From NCBI RefSeq assembly GCF_019320115.1, contig NC_089593.1, positions 33,312,536-33,376,535 of the forward strand: a stretch of DNA of 64,000 bases. The letters run 5' to 3'. Below are positions 22,278 to 32,990 of the stretch, one piece after another. A model generated the notes under the pieces. That model worked only from the letters and a program-made list of their open reading frames with translations, was not told where the DNA came from and ran no database searches. The position numbers were made by a program, and so were the translations under genes. The stretch comes from Miscanthus floridulus. Its lineage: Eukaryota > Streptophyta > Magnoliopsida > Poales > Poaceae. Each line of letters begins with the position of its first letter. The first letter of the stretch is position 1.

Positions 22278-23294
22278 CTTATGATGTACAATACAAGGAA
22301 AATGCTAACAATGAACTCTAGCGGAATAATTACATCTTTCCAAGAGACACTAGTGATATTGCTATTGGTCTTCGCTACACACCAGTAGTGCTATTGAGTT
22401 GAGATTTCTTGAGCTGATCGTTGGCACCACCTTGCCCGTGTATATGTAAGAACTATAAGCGTGGACAACTCATTTCGATACTATGATATATTTTTGAACC
22501 CTAAAACCTAGTCATCGTATATTGGTATATCCCTGATTTCCATCCAAAGAACGCAACATACCAAGGCATTACCTAGTTGGGCATAAGATGTAGTTAGGGA
22601 TGATTGTTTTTGTTTCGTGTGGCCTCAGACATGATAAGTGTTCATCACATTTGAAGGGAGAAAACCATCATAGGGTGGCAAATGGAGAAGGACAAAACGC
22701 CCCTCTTGCCCTTTCGGTAACCCGCTACAAACTAGAACAGAGCAAGGTACTAGACTAAGACCAGAGCCATGTGGTCCTCACGTTGTACTGTAAGTCCTGG
22801 GTTGCTGTGTAAAAATGAGTCCTTAAGGAGAGAAACTAGAGCACCATAAGAAAAGGCCCAATGCTCTAGCCCCGCCTTGGTTCCATGTTGTTAGAAAGCA
22901 CATTTAATACCATGTTGCATATATATTTAATTATATTCCTTACTCAATATTGGTTGAAGCAAGCTAAGCACACTACCCACATGCAAAACCCATAGGTAAA
23001 TCAAGGACACAATATCAATATCAAGGTAGATAAACTCTATGCATAGTATTGTATTAAAGGTGAATAGGTAACAAGGATCCTCATTTTATACTTGTCTTCT
23101 TTAAAGTATTGTTGTTGTTCTTGATCTTCAAAGGGTTGCTCCGGATCACCAATGAAAAACTCACTGTCTACTCGAGATCAAACAGCACCATACAAGCATC
23201 CATTCATACATGCATAGCAAACAAACATAGACTAATTAGAACAGAACACAAAACATTAGAAATAGCTGTTCAAAAGGTTTTAAAACTTTTCTAT
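22278..23294. other. Intergenic sequence, no recognisable gene
   Basis: Mixed-composition DNA continuing the flank left of 11063. No coherent coding, repeat or terminal inverted repeat was identified. Confidence 0.5.
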
Positions 23295-23302
23295 GTGATG
23301 CT

Positions 23303-23497
23303 CAGTGTTTTCCTAAACGCTAAACGGTAAACAGTCGGTCACCTACCGTTTAGCCATTATTCGGGCAAAACGTCCCATTAAACGGGCTAAACGGCCAATT
23401 AAACGGGGTAAATGGGTGATTAAACGGAAACGGCGGACCACCGTGTAGCGTTTACACGGTGTTTAAACGGGCTAAACGACCGTTTAGGTGAACAGTG
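23303..23497. mobile_element. hAT-type MITE, 195 bp
   Basis: Flanked by a perfect 8-bp duplication GTGATGCT (23295-23302 and 23498-23505), the hallmark length of hAT. The ends CAGTGTTTTCCTAAACG and, inverted, CACTGTTCACCTAAACGG form an imperfect terminal inverted repeat. The interior is filled with CTAAACGG/CCGTTTAG motifs in both orientations. Non-coding. Confidence 0.85.
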
Positions 23498-23505
23498 GTG
23501 ATGCT

Positions 23506-24935
23506 ACAAACACGCAGACGTGAGAATCACTCAAATTAAAGCTAAAACAGAGAAGATACGGGCTAAATGGTGTCTAATGGCAATCCTGTGAATAACTGGA
23601 ACTTGATTTTCAAATTAAAACAAATAAAATCAGTTTTTGAATCGGTTCAGGACGGTGGGCTGTTTTTGGGGAAGTCGGAGGAGGTTTTTGCAAAGTCATG
23701 AGGCGACCTAGTCGTTGCCGGTGTGGAGGCCACGTGGCGGCTACCGATTCGTGGGTTCATGATGAATCGACCGACGTGGAGCTGTGGACCGCGCCCATGA
23801 CTGTGGTGGTGGACTGATTAAAGAGGTGAAGTGGTATGCTTTAATCTAGGCTATTGATCTGGGGATGGACGGATGTGACGGTTTGGGCGAGGTTGTCTGG
23901 CCGGAACAAGGACATGTGTGGCGGAAGCCATTGCCGGCGATGCGAGCTCGCTGGAGTTCGATGAAAAAGGGCTTAGGGCCTCGGTTTCTTGCGGGGAGAG
24001 CACGGGGAGGTAGAGCGGAAGACTGCGAGGTCACCCAGGTGATTCTCGACAACGGGGAATGAACGGTGACGACGTACGGTTCGACGGGGCAGGCGGTGAC
24101 TTCCTGTGAATATCGGCGGCGGCGGGAGACAGAGAGAGAAAAAGAGAAAGAGAACGGACCCTGTAGCTTCATAACCTTGTCGCAGGGCTCAGCAGGTGGT
24201 CACGAACGGTGGTGAAGTGGCGTACGGCATGCTTGACTGTGGCGGTGTCGGCTCTCAACCCGGCGAGACCCGGCGAGGATAGAGGCGTGGCTAGGGCTAG
24301 CAGGCGGCGTGTAGATGGGAACCGAGAGCTGCAGGAGCTTTGGGGCTTTATAGGGCGGCTCAGCTTGCATCCCACACAGAGAAATTCCGAAACGCCCGGG
24401 ATTTGGGCGGCGATTTCCTCCGCCTGGAGTCCTGCTCGGGCACGGGAGGTAGGTGATGCGGCTGACATGTGGGGTCGCTTCATCAGCGAGAGAAGGGAGG
24501 ACAGGCGCACGGGCTTCTCCACCAGGCTACTGGGCCGGCCCGGCTGACTGGGCCGCATGGTAAAAAGGCAGCAGGGAAGGTCATCGGCTGAGAGAGAGAG
24601 AGAGAGAGAGAGCGGAGAGTGGGGAGTGAGGCCTGGGAGCTGGGACGCTGGGCCAAAAGGAGCGACAGGGAGTTTTTTTTTCCTTTTTCTTTTCCCTTTC
24701 TTTTATTCTAAAGCTATTTTGTAAATTCATTTAAAATCTGTTTTGAATGTTGGAAAAGGCCACTCACTACAATAAAATTAATGCACCAGCATGTATACAT
24801 AAACATGTTTCTAATCTTATAGTTGATTTTTATTTAAAGAGAAATATTATTTTGCCTACGTTTTAATGTGCACAATAATATTTAATTAAATCAATTTAAT
24901 TCTATTTAAAGAAAAGAAAATTTTAAGGTGTTACA
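23506..24935. other. GC-rich LTR-like tract ending GGTGTTACA
   Basis: Open frames on the minus strand (23846-24558) are composition artefacts with no domain. A (GA)11 run lies at 24591-24612. The sequence ends AATTTTAAGGTGTTACA at 24935 and abuts a broken LINE. GGTGTTACA is a common LTR end in gypsy elements whose other end is TGTAACACC. I could not find the matching start, so this may be the remains of an LTR. Confidence 0.3.
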
Positions 24936-25925
24936 AGAAGAAACATACTTATAGAAAAAGTTGAAAGAGTAATGAAAACCACATTAGTAAGTTCTAGTCG
25001 GCCATCGTGACTAAGGAAAATAGAAATGCTAATTAATCTTCTTTCACACCTCAAGACCAGTGGCCAAGAATCTACAACTAAGGGCTTGGTCAAGCTTAAA
25101 GGTAAACCGAGATGAGTAAACGACAAAGATCCCTTTGAACATGCAATAGTGGTCGCCAAATGATTGAACTTATCTTGTGGGACATCAATAGGATCCATCA
25201 CTAATTTATAGAAATTCACTTTAAGACCTGTGGATTCAACAAAGGAGATGAAAAGTCTTTTAGGTATCTCAACTGATCAACATCCGCTTGCATAAAAATG
25301 AGGGTGTCATCTGCGTATTGCAGGATGGGGAAGCCCTGTCGCTCTACAGAGGAATTGGAAGATGCAGATGGCCATGGTTGTTGGCTGAGTTTAGTAAAGT
25401 ATGAAGGAAGTCAGCAGCCAACACAAAAAACAGAGGTGAGAGTGGATCTCCTTGTTGAACTCCTATACGACAACGAAAAACTTTACCAGGCACCCCATTG
25501 AGTAGGATAGCTGAAAAATAAGTTTCATCCAAGTTAGTCATTTAGGTGTTAATACCTTGATTTCTGTAATTTGCGGTATTAGTTCATGCTCAACTTTGTC
25601 AAAAGCCTTTTCAAAGTCAAGCTTAAGGATGGTCAATTCTTTCCTGGTTTGATGGCACATGTGAATGTATTCAAAAGAAGCCAGATAATCTTGGATGGTT
25701 CTATGTATTATAAAACCATATTAGTTCTTATGAATTAGGGAGGGCATTACCACTTGAAGTCTATTGGCTAGAATCTTGGTGATTATCTTAATGGAGGTGT
25801 TGAGCAATGAGATGGGTCTGAAATCTGAAACCTTTGCCACATCATCTTTCTTGGAAATTAAAGTGATATGAGATTCATTTATTCTACAGACATTCCTGTA
25901 GACTTGGCAAACTTTATGTCATGGC
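24936..25925 (-). pseudogene. L1-type LINE reverse transcriptase fragment
   Basis: Minus-strand translation gives, in order, a degenerate QDYLASFEYIH-like helix, LKLDFEKAFDKVEHE, NGVPGKVFRCRIGVQQGDPL with SPLFFVLAADFL, and FTHLGLPLS followed by RLELTNVVF. Frameshifts and stops separate the pieces. The YADD-box region is damaged. The 3' side ends abruptly at the GGTGTTACA junction. It is the same broad family as the larger LINE at 36782. Confidence 0.8.
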
Positions 25926-26334
25926 AAGGCAACAAGAGATTATCTTTCAATGTGTATCACTTATGAAGAAATTCTTGGGAGCAATTAGAACATAACACAA
26001 GCAGCAAGATGGAGGAGGAAATGCAGTCATGTCAAGTCTGAATTGGCCTTTTCCATGGGCATCCCTCTAAGCGCTGGGAGAACTCCAATAAAGATTAGAG
26101 CTAGGAATGAACTCTCTTATCTTGTTGGCCTCATACCCCCAAATCCCTAGCTCTAATCTTGTTGGTTCATTCCTTAATTAACACGTACCTTGAATTCATT
26201 TTAAACCTCTCCTAATTTTGTTATCTTATTACATTGCAACTGTACGCTCTGATTAACTACCAACACATAACAACAAAACTACTAGTCTAGTACCGTCACA
26301 TGTAAACACAAAAGAGAGAAGTTTTCAGCCAATG
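25926..26334. other. Downstream flank of the GT47 gene
   Basis: Probably 3' UTR and terminator region of the minus-strand gene. A short inverted repeat pairs AGATTAGAGCTAGG (about 26093) with CCTAGCTCTAATCTT (about 26145) around a 45-bp loop. No coding was seen. Confidence 0.45.
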
Positions 26335-28025
26335 TCACAAATCGTTCGCAGCAAAATCCTCATCCCTGTCGTCGCCCTTCCATATCAAATTCTCTCCATT
26401 CTTGATCCTCTTCATCCTGGCCATCATTTCGTCAATGGTGATGTCGAACGCGTCCCTCATCTCCCCCTCGAACCTCACCCTTGGGTCCTTGTACAGGAAC
26501 CTCGGGATCATCTTGATCACCTCCTCCCTCATGGCGGCCACCTCCTTATCCGTGTACCTACTCAGCTCCTCCTCGATGTCCACTCTCCCTTCCAGCACGT
26601 CGCTGGAGTTGATGAGCACGTAGTACCGGCGGTCACCGTCGTTGCTTCGGCCAGGCTCTGGCTCGTGCCAGCGGTACTGCGCCTTGAGCGTGGATGGCCG
26701 GTGGAAGAAGACGGGGATGCAGCCGGCCATGACGCTGTCAATGGACGAGCGGCGCGCGAAGGAGTCCCCGCGCGGCTGCAGGCAGAAGCTCGCGGAGGTG
26801 AAGAGGGAGACGAGCTTCCGCGGCGACCGGCAGGTGATGCTGCCCTCGAGGCCGTGGCTGCAGTCCAGCATCCCGCACCGACCGCGCCGCGCCGCGGTCT
26901 CGCACACGTCGAAGACGCGGTCGCGGATGGCCAGCTGCCCCCTGATACGCCGCGCGCCCGCGAACGCGAACAGGAACGCGCGCGGCGCGGCCCGCGCGCG
27001 CGCCTGCCACGCGGCCACCTCGCCGGCCGACGACGGGTGGAAGTAGCTCGGGTACGGCACGGCGATGTCCCGCGGCGCCCAGATGTTGGACTCGTACGTG
27101 AGTACCGTCATGTTCCGGGACTCCGGCTGGCCGAGGAAGTTGTTGCCGCACCCTTCGTCTCGGCCGCCGGGCTCCCGCCGGAACATCCACGTTGTCTTAG
27201 CGGCCACCATGAAGTGGTCGCGCCCGCCGAGCGCCGCCCACGTGGGCTGCGAAGACAGCCACCGCAGGAACGCCTCCGACGGGCCGTCGCGTACCGTGGT
27301 GTTGGACCCGCACAGGTGCTGGTGCAGCTCCAGCGCCGGGTAGTACGGCACGTACACCGCCGTCGCCGCTGCCAGGTCGTTGGTGAGGCACTCGTACCGC
27401 CGCATCCAGTTGTGGAAGATCACCTCCAGCGAGTACTGGTCCGTGCTGTACCTGCGGCAACACATACAAGTACACATCCCGTGAGCACAACCACTTTGTC
27501 CGGTCTCACAAACTTAAAACCATAATATCACTGGACACTAATGTGTGTGCTAGCTTACCATCCGGTGCTGGGGATGATATCTTTGTCACCATCGCTGCCA
27601 TTGCCGGCGGCGGGGCCAATCTTGGGGCCAAGCCCGGCATTGACCGTGATTGCACACCAGCTCCACATGTCGTTGAACAACGGCGAGCCAGCAACGCAGT
27701 CCCTGAGCATATCAAACCGTGACGGCACGTCCAGCATGTAGACATACCGTCCTTCGCACGATGGTGGTGACGATGGCGAAGGTGATGCCGCCACCACCGA
27801 CGACGATGCTGACCGCCGCCTGTTGTCAGCCTCGACGGTCAGGGAGGGAAGGAAGCTTGCATCGAGCGCGATGGGGAGTACAACGAGCGCGGCGGGGTGG
27901 GGTGCTGCAAAGGAGGAGAGCGAGAGGTGGAAGTACTGAAAGTGGAGAAGACAGGAGAGGAGCCATGAGCCGAGTATGAGGAGGTAGTAGACGAGGTACT
28001 TGGGGTAGTGGGCTTCCATATGCAT
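26335..28025 (-). CDS. GT47 exostosin-family glycosyltransferase (MUR3/KATAMARI1-like)
   Basis: Two exons, 28025-27559 and 27451-26335, join across a 107-bp GT-AG intron (GGATG|GTAAGC and GCCGCAG|GTACAG) in frame, giving 527 residues. Residues about 10-30 form a signal anchor (YLVYYLLILGSWLLSCLLHF), as in Golgi type II enzymes. A Ser/Pro stem follows, then CEGRYVYMLDVPSRF near 90, GGRDHFMVA near 231, NIWAPRDIAVPYPSYFHP near 268, FAGARR near 309 and FCLQPRGDS...AGCIPVFF near 368-395. These are the conserved blocks of the plant GT47A clade that transfers galactose (or a related sugar) to xyloglucan side chains. The exact sugar cannot be assigned. Length and motifs are normal for the family, so it looks functional. 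M3 is an alternative start. Confidence 0.92.
27452..27558 (-). other. Intron of the GT47 gene
   Basis: 107 bp, starts GTAAGC and ends GCCGCAG on the minus strand. The exon codons TG|G restore a Trp across the junction (TGWYSTDQ). Confidence 0.88.
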
Positions 28026-28239
28026 GGCTGGAAGATGAATGCCTCCCTAGTTAGCTCCTGGGGTTTAGTAGAGAGCCTAATGTAGGCTTAAGGTTTGAGC
28101 TAATAAAAGCTCCATTTAGTGCACTAGGGTTTTGTGTTGATCCATATTCTTTGTGACCTTTGAGGCTTTGACCTTGGACGTTGTGCAGATTATGGTACTC
28201 TGACCCTGCACCTCTTAAAACGTGATTGTTTATACGATG
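28026..28239 (-). promoter_or_regulatory. Upstream region of the GT47 gene
   Basis: Roughly 215 bp between the start codon and the Stowaway-like MITE. A weak TATA-like CTTTTATTAG lies on the minus strand near 28105. The MITE and everything nested in it therefore sit in the proximal promoter and push more distal sequence 3 kb away. Confidence 0.35.
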
Positions 28240-28294
28240 TACTTTCTACGTTCTAAATTATAAGCCATTTTAGTTTTTTTCCTTAGTTATTAAG

Positions 28295-29535
28295 TGTTGG
28301 AACCGATGGTGATCACCGAGTTTACGATCTTGGAGCTGGCTTGCAGCCGGCCCGGCTCGTTACCACAAGCCTACGCTCCCACAAGTCTCAGATCCACCGG
28401 AGCTACAACATATAAGGCCTTGGCCTTACTCAACCCAAAAGACTAGCCTAATAAGTGAGGGTTCTCCTGCCTTATATGTTGTGCTCCCCCACCATGGCTA
28501 CACGATGTGGGACTAACCCCAACAATCTCCCCCTTAGTCACACATCGGGGTGCCCCCGCCATGATGTGATGCTCGAGATTTTTTATCAGGTTTAGCTTTT
28601 TCTGACCTCGGGTACCGGCTTTGATACCAATTGTTGGAACCGGTGGTGACCACTGAGTTCACGATCTTGGAGCTGGCTTGCAGCCGGCCCAGCTCATTAC
28701 CACGAGCCTGCGCTCCCACAGGTCCAAGGTCCGCCGGAGCTACAACATATAAGGCCTTGGGCCTTACTCAACCCAAAAGACTAGCCTAATAGGTGAGGGT
28801 TCTCTGGCCTTATATGTTGTGCTCCCCCACCATCGCTACACGATGTGGGACTAACCCCAACGATCTCCCCTTTAGTCACACATCGGGGTGCCCCCGCCAT
28901 GATGTGACGCTCGAGATTTTTTTATCGGGTTTAGCTTTTTCTGACCTCGGGTACCGGCTTTGATATCAATTGTTGGAACCGGTGGTGACCACCGAGTTCA
29001 CGATCTTGGAGCTGGCTTGCAGCCGGCCCGGCTCGTTACCACGAGCCTGCGCTCCCACGGGTCCCAGGTCCACCGGAGCTACAACATATAAGGCCTTTGG
29101 GCCTTACTCAACCCAAAAGACTAGCCTGATAGGTGAGGGTTCTCCCGCCTTATATGTTGTGCTCCCCCACCATCGCTACACGATGTGGGACTAAACCCCA
29201 ACAATCTCCCCCTTAGTCACACATCGGGGTGCCCCCGCCATATGTGACGCTCGAGATTTTTTTATCGGATTTAGCTTTTTCTGACCATGGGCTCTGATAA
29301 CAATTGTTGAAACCGGTGATGACCACCGAGTTTATGATCTTGGAGCTGACTTCTAGCCGGCCCGGCTCGTTACCACAAGCCTGCGCTCCCACAGGTCGCA
29401 GGTCCACCGGAGCTACAACATATAAGGCCTTGGGCCTTACTCAACCCAAAAGACTAGCCTAATAGGTGAGGGTTCTCCCGCCTTATATATTGTGCTCCCC
29501 CACCATCGCTACACGATGGTGGACTAACCCCAACA
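28295..29535 (-). mobile_element. TRIM retroelement array with four LTRs
   Basis: Four copies of an LTR of about 230 bp (from 28295, 28632, 28971 and 29305), each starting TGTTG(G/A)AACC and ending CCCAACA-like in plus orientation, are separated by three identical-type spacers of about 105 bp. On the minus strand each spacer starts ATTGGTATCAAAGCC, a primer-binding site of the initiator-Met type, and ends ACTAAGGGGGAGAT, a polypurine tract. It has no coding capacity. The array is bordered by TTAAG (28290-28294 and 29536-29540). Confidence 0.88.
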
Positions 29536-29552
29536 TTAAGCTTGTCTAATTT

Positions 29553-30956
29553 TTTAGAGAGGACGACAAAAGCTTTGCCGCGATTTAGACGAAGAAAGAA
29601 AGAAGGCAAGTGCCAGCCCAGTTTTTTAAATGAAAACTGAGCTAGAAAAACCATACAACTGAGGAGAATGCCCTACTCATCCCATACAACTTTGGAACAA
29701 CTATCACAATTCACGCCACCACTTGTAGCTTGGTTGAAATCTACCCACTAATAACAACTTGGCCAAAGAAGGAAAAAACCCAACTAAGACACATCGACTA
29801 GAGTAGACAACTTGGAGTATCCAGCACCATCACCTTGGGAGCACCGAGCACCATCACCGCAAGGGAAATGCCATGACAGACGACAGGAGGTCCACAGCGG
29901 ATACTGGATCGCCTAGCAAAGCCTTCCAGAATGAAACGACGTCAATTGCGTCGACAAGCTAGCCCGACGAGGGAAGGTTTTCAACTGCAAAATCCAGCGC
30001 GATAGGAGGAGAGGTAGTAAAAGACGCCTCCAAGGAGGGCACGACGTCTGCAGACGTCGTCGTCCAAGCTTTCTCCCTGACCTCATGCCTCCTCCACACC
30101 CACTGCCGCCAGAGTCCCACAGAGGTAGCCTGAGCCTAGGAACCAGCCCGAGCAGGGGGAAGGCAGGTGGCGGGGAGATGAGGGCGGGGATCAGAAGAAG
30201 CCCACCACCGTCCCGACCCTTGCCCCAAGCAGTCCCAGCATCAAACCCCACCGCGCAACGCCTCCAGCAGCCCCAGTTATGAATTTCCACCATCAGCACG
30301 CCGGCTCCAGTAGAGGAGTGCCGGCCCCAACCAAGAATCCAAGGCCGACCACCACTGCCACATATGTTCCCGGCCCCACTAGGCCCAAAGGGCGTCACAG
30401 ACCGCCACCCCCCCCCCCCCCCGACGCCGATGGATGCCAGAGAGCACCACCACTGACCCGTGCCCGCACAAGACGCTCGGAGAGGGCAGATCCGGGCGGG
30501 GGATGCTGGATCCTCCCGCACCCGGACCGGGAGAGCCACTGGCCTAGCCAGCCACCCCCCCCCGAAGAGCAGGCCAAGGAGCCTCGTGGGATAGCAGATC
30601 CGGGCAGGGTAGAGCCTGGGCGGGGGAGAGCAGATCCGGGCGGGGGAGGAAGGATCCGCCCGCCCCGGCGCCGGAGAAGTTGCCGGCCAAGGCACCACGT
30701 GAAGAATCACGCCGGAAAGCACGTTGAGGAGCCTCGCGGGAGAGATGAAAGGAGGAAGGAGAAGCCTGGCCGCCACCATCCTTGCCCGCCGCCGGGCCTC
30801 CGGCGTCGAGCTCCGGCGGCAGCCAGACCGGGTTGGTGCACGGGAGGGGCCCGACAAGGGCGGGGGAGGGCGCCGCCCGAGTCGCCCCCAGTGGAAAGCG
30901 ACGCGGGGGCCTGAGCGAGACAACGTTTCCCTGTGTATATAACTACAGACTATTGT
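29553..30956 (-). mobile_element. Poly(A)-type retroinsert, 1.4 kb, 17-bp target duplication
   Basis: TTAAGCTTGTCTAATTT occurs at 29536-29552 and again at 30957-30973. The left junction continues with T residues, so the element is a minus-strand copy with its A-tail on the left, as in target-primed LINE/SINE retroposition. The right two thirds (29900-30920) is very GC-rich, with long frames in several phases that carry no recognised domain. The left part is ordinary. It may be an internally deleted LINE (5' leader joined to 3' end) or a processed retrocopy. Confidence 0.65.
30408..30422. repeat. C15 homopolymer
   Basis: Fifteen C residues in the GC-rich part of the retroinsert. Length may be unreliable in sequencing. 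Confidence 0.85.
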
Positions 30957-31194
30957 TTAAGCTTGTCTAATTTAAATCGAAGTTATTGAAAAACGAGTAA
31001 AATAATATTAATATATACAATATCAAGTAGATGCACGACTAATATATATTATTTTGTAGTGTATCTAATCAACCTGGCTAGTTTGACTTTGTATATATGT
31101 TTCTGCATTTTTTATAGATCTATTAATGTTATATAATATAAGTTGTCATAGGACAAAGATAAAACTGACTTAAAATTTTGGATCCGAAGGAGTA

Positions 31195-31691
31195 TGATTG
31201 CGTGTGTGATCTAGGACCACTCGTGTGGAGTATGTTGACATAGGTGCTTATATAATAGATTACTGCTAGTAGTATATATTTGTTCATATAATTTATGCAT
31301 GATACTGGCGGCATATATCAACTGTCGATGCTCGAGATAAGTACCTGATATATGTGATACGTTACATATGTATTTGTTCATTATTACTACAAGCTGGGGT
31401 GATCCAACGTGACCTAGAATATTGGAATTTGGAACTACTTGCACAGTTGCACCTCGTTTTGACTTAATGTGTATTTCCCTTATGCTCTATCTTTGGCGGA
31501 TTTTGCTTGACAGTTCCTTGCTAGGATTTGTTTCCTTGGTAGTTTTCGGCACTAAAGCTAATTTGGATTTCTTGTACTGACATACCTTCATTGTTCAGCA
31601 TTCTAAACCACATCAGCTACATATATATCTATGTTCTCATAGTATGTATGCAAAATAAGTTACTCAATCACCGAATAAGCAACAAAGAGGG
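31195..31691. other. Intergenic, no gene
   Basis: AT-rich flank between the Stowaway-like MITE and the small CACTA element. No repeat or coding pattern was recognised. Confidence 0.5.
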
Positions 31692-31774
31692 GAACACTAC
31701 GCCAGATTTGCACATCACTGCCGGCATCATCACACATATCCGTTTTCTAATGTTTCTCCTTTTAATGTTGCTCA

Positions 31775-32204
31775 GTGTCTGAAGAAGTCATATCGGTGGG
31801 AAGCCAGTCCCATTCAAGGTTGTCGAAATGGAGGGGAAGTACCTATCATAGCCGGCGGAAAAACAATAAATGCGGGTTTTATGTAATGTGGGCAATGCTT
31901 CGTTACATCGGCGGAAAATCGGAAGAAGCTGATAAGTTGGTGTGTATAATCCCCATTTCATTTATGTCTGTTAATAATTCAACAAAATGATTTACTGTTC
32001 CTCTTTGGATATCATCTTTTTGAACGACAGCGCAAGAAATTTAAGCACGGAAGCCTGCTAGAGATGGAGATCGTCGCACTACAATCGGAGCTGGCAAAAT
32101 TCATCTTAGCCGAGGTATTGGAAAAAGATGGAGTATTTTCCATTGCACAATCCGTGAAGTACAAGGACCAGTATGGCCCAGAGCGGCTCGCTAGATTATT
32201 GTAA
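31775..32204 (+). pseudogene. C48 (Ulp1-like) peptidase C-terminal fragment in the CACTA element
   Basis: Exon 31775-31939 follows an AG acceptor (CTCAG). It contains NNKCGFYVMWAMLRYIGG, which fits the region around the catalytic Cys of Ulp1/SENP-type cysteine peptidases often carried by plant CACTA elements. A GT donor at 31940 and AG acceptor at 32030 join it in frame to 32031-32204, which encodes RKKFKHGSLLEMEIVAL and FSIAQSVKYKDQYGPERLAR and stops at TAA. The His and Asp of the triad would lie upstream and are missing, so the piece is a C-terminal relic, about 112 codons. The family removes SUMO-like modifiers. Its role in transposons is not established. Confidence 0.65.
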
Positions 32205-32384
32205 GAAGTCCGAGAATATTTCTTTTTTATTTTGATGGATCGAGATCTGGATAAGAACATTTGAATTGTAACTGTAACATTTGTAATGTTTAATATTGAT
32301 GGACCTGTCGTCTACGTAGCGTATATAAAGCGAAACCCGATCCCATGAAAAAATATAAATTAAAATAAATTATAAAACAATAAA

Positions 32385-32990
32385 ATACGAACGGGCCATC
32401 ACCGCCGGTTTGCAACAAATCGGCAGTGTCGTAACCATCACTGCCGGTTAGAAATAAACCGACAGTGTTGGCTTGCTCAACACTGCCGGCTTGAACCATG
32501 AACCGACACTGATGATTAGGACAACACTGCCGGTTTGATTCATGAACCGACAGTGTAGGCTTCCTCAACACTACTGGTTCGAGCCAAGAACCGACACTGA
32601 TATTTACTATAACACTGCCGGTTTGATCCACGAACCGACACTGATATTTACAACAACACTACCGGTTTGATCCACCAACCGACACTGATATTTACAACAA
32701 CACTGCCGGTTTGATCCATGAACCGACAGTGTAGGCTTGCTCAACACTGCTGGCTTGAGCCAAGAACCGACACTCTTGAAGCAACCGTCACTGTCGGTTG
32801 GAACTACAAACCGGCAGTGTTGTTCAACTGGACACTGCCGGGTGGAGCTAGGAACCAACACTGTTTCCTATAGATCAGTGTCGGTTTTTAAGGACCGGCA
32901 GTGATGTCAACCCCACATCACTGCCGGTATGTCACTGTCGGTTTAAAATCCGGCAGTGAAGTAGGTTTTTGAACCAGCAGTGATGTCCAA
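32385..32990. repeat. Subterminal repeats of the small CACTA element
   Basis: A dozen or more units of CACTGCCGGTTTGA with inverted CCGGCAGTG or ACCGACAGTG, alternating orientation every 35-45 bp up to the right terminus. Typical of En/Spm-type subterminal regions. Confidence 0.85.

Larger units (their letters stand above)
28242..31192. mobile_element. Stowaway-like MITE split by two insertions
   Basis: The left end (TA)CTTTCTACGTTCTAAATT and the right end, inverted, (TA)CTCCTTCGGATCCAAAAT are diverged copies of the CTCCNTCNGTTCCAAATT-type Stowaway terminus, and both are bordered by TA. With the inserts removed, the MITE is 28242-28294, 29536-29552 and 30974-31192, about 290 bp, a usual size. 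The junctions are continuous across both target duplications. Confidence 0.72.

Noticed and set aside
23846..24558. Two minus-strand frames as a host gene
   Set aside because: No conserved motif, no start context, GC-rich tract; more likely LTR or leader sequence.
26332..27525. 397-codon plus-strand frame
   Set aside because: It is the reverse of the GT47 second exon, is Arg/His/Pro-rich, and has no domain. A GC-rich gene produces such shadows.
28295..29535. Cassandra-type TRIM or a CRISPR-like array
   Set aside because: There is no 5S rRNA-like internal promoter as in Cassandra, and repeats of about 335 bp in a plant genome with LTR features are not CRISPR.
29913..30923. 336-codon minus-strand frame and overlapping plus-strand frames of up to 211 codons
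   Set aside because: All phases are open because the block is GC-rich. The peptides are Pro/Arg/Gly-rich with no domain, so no CDS is called.
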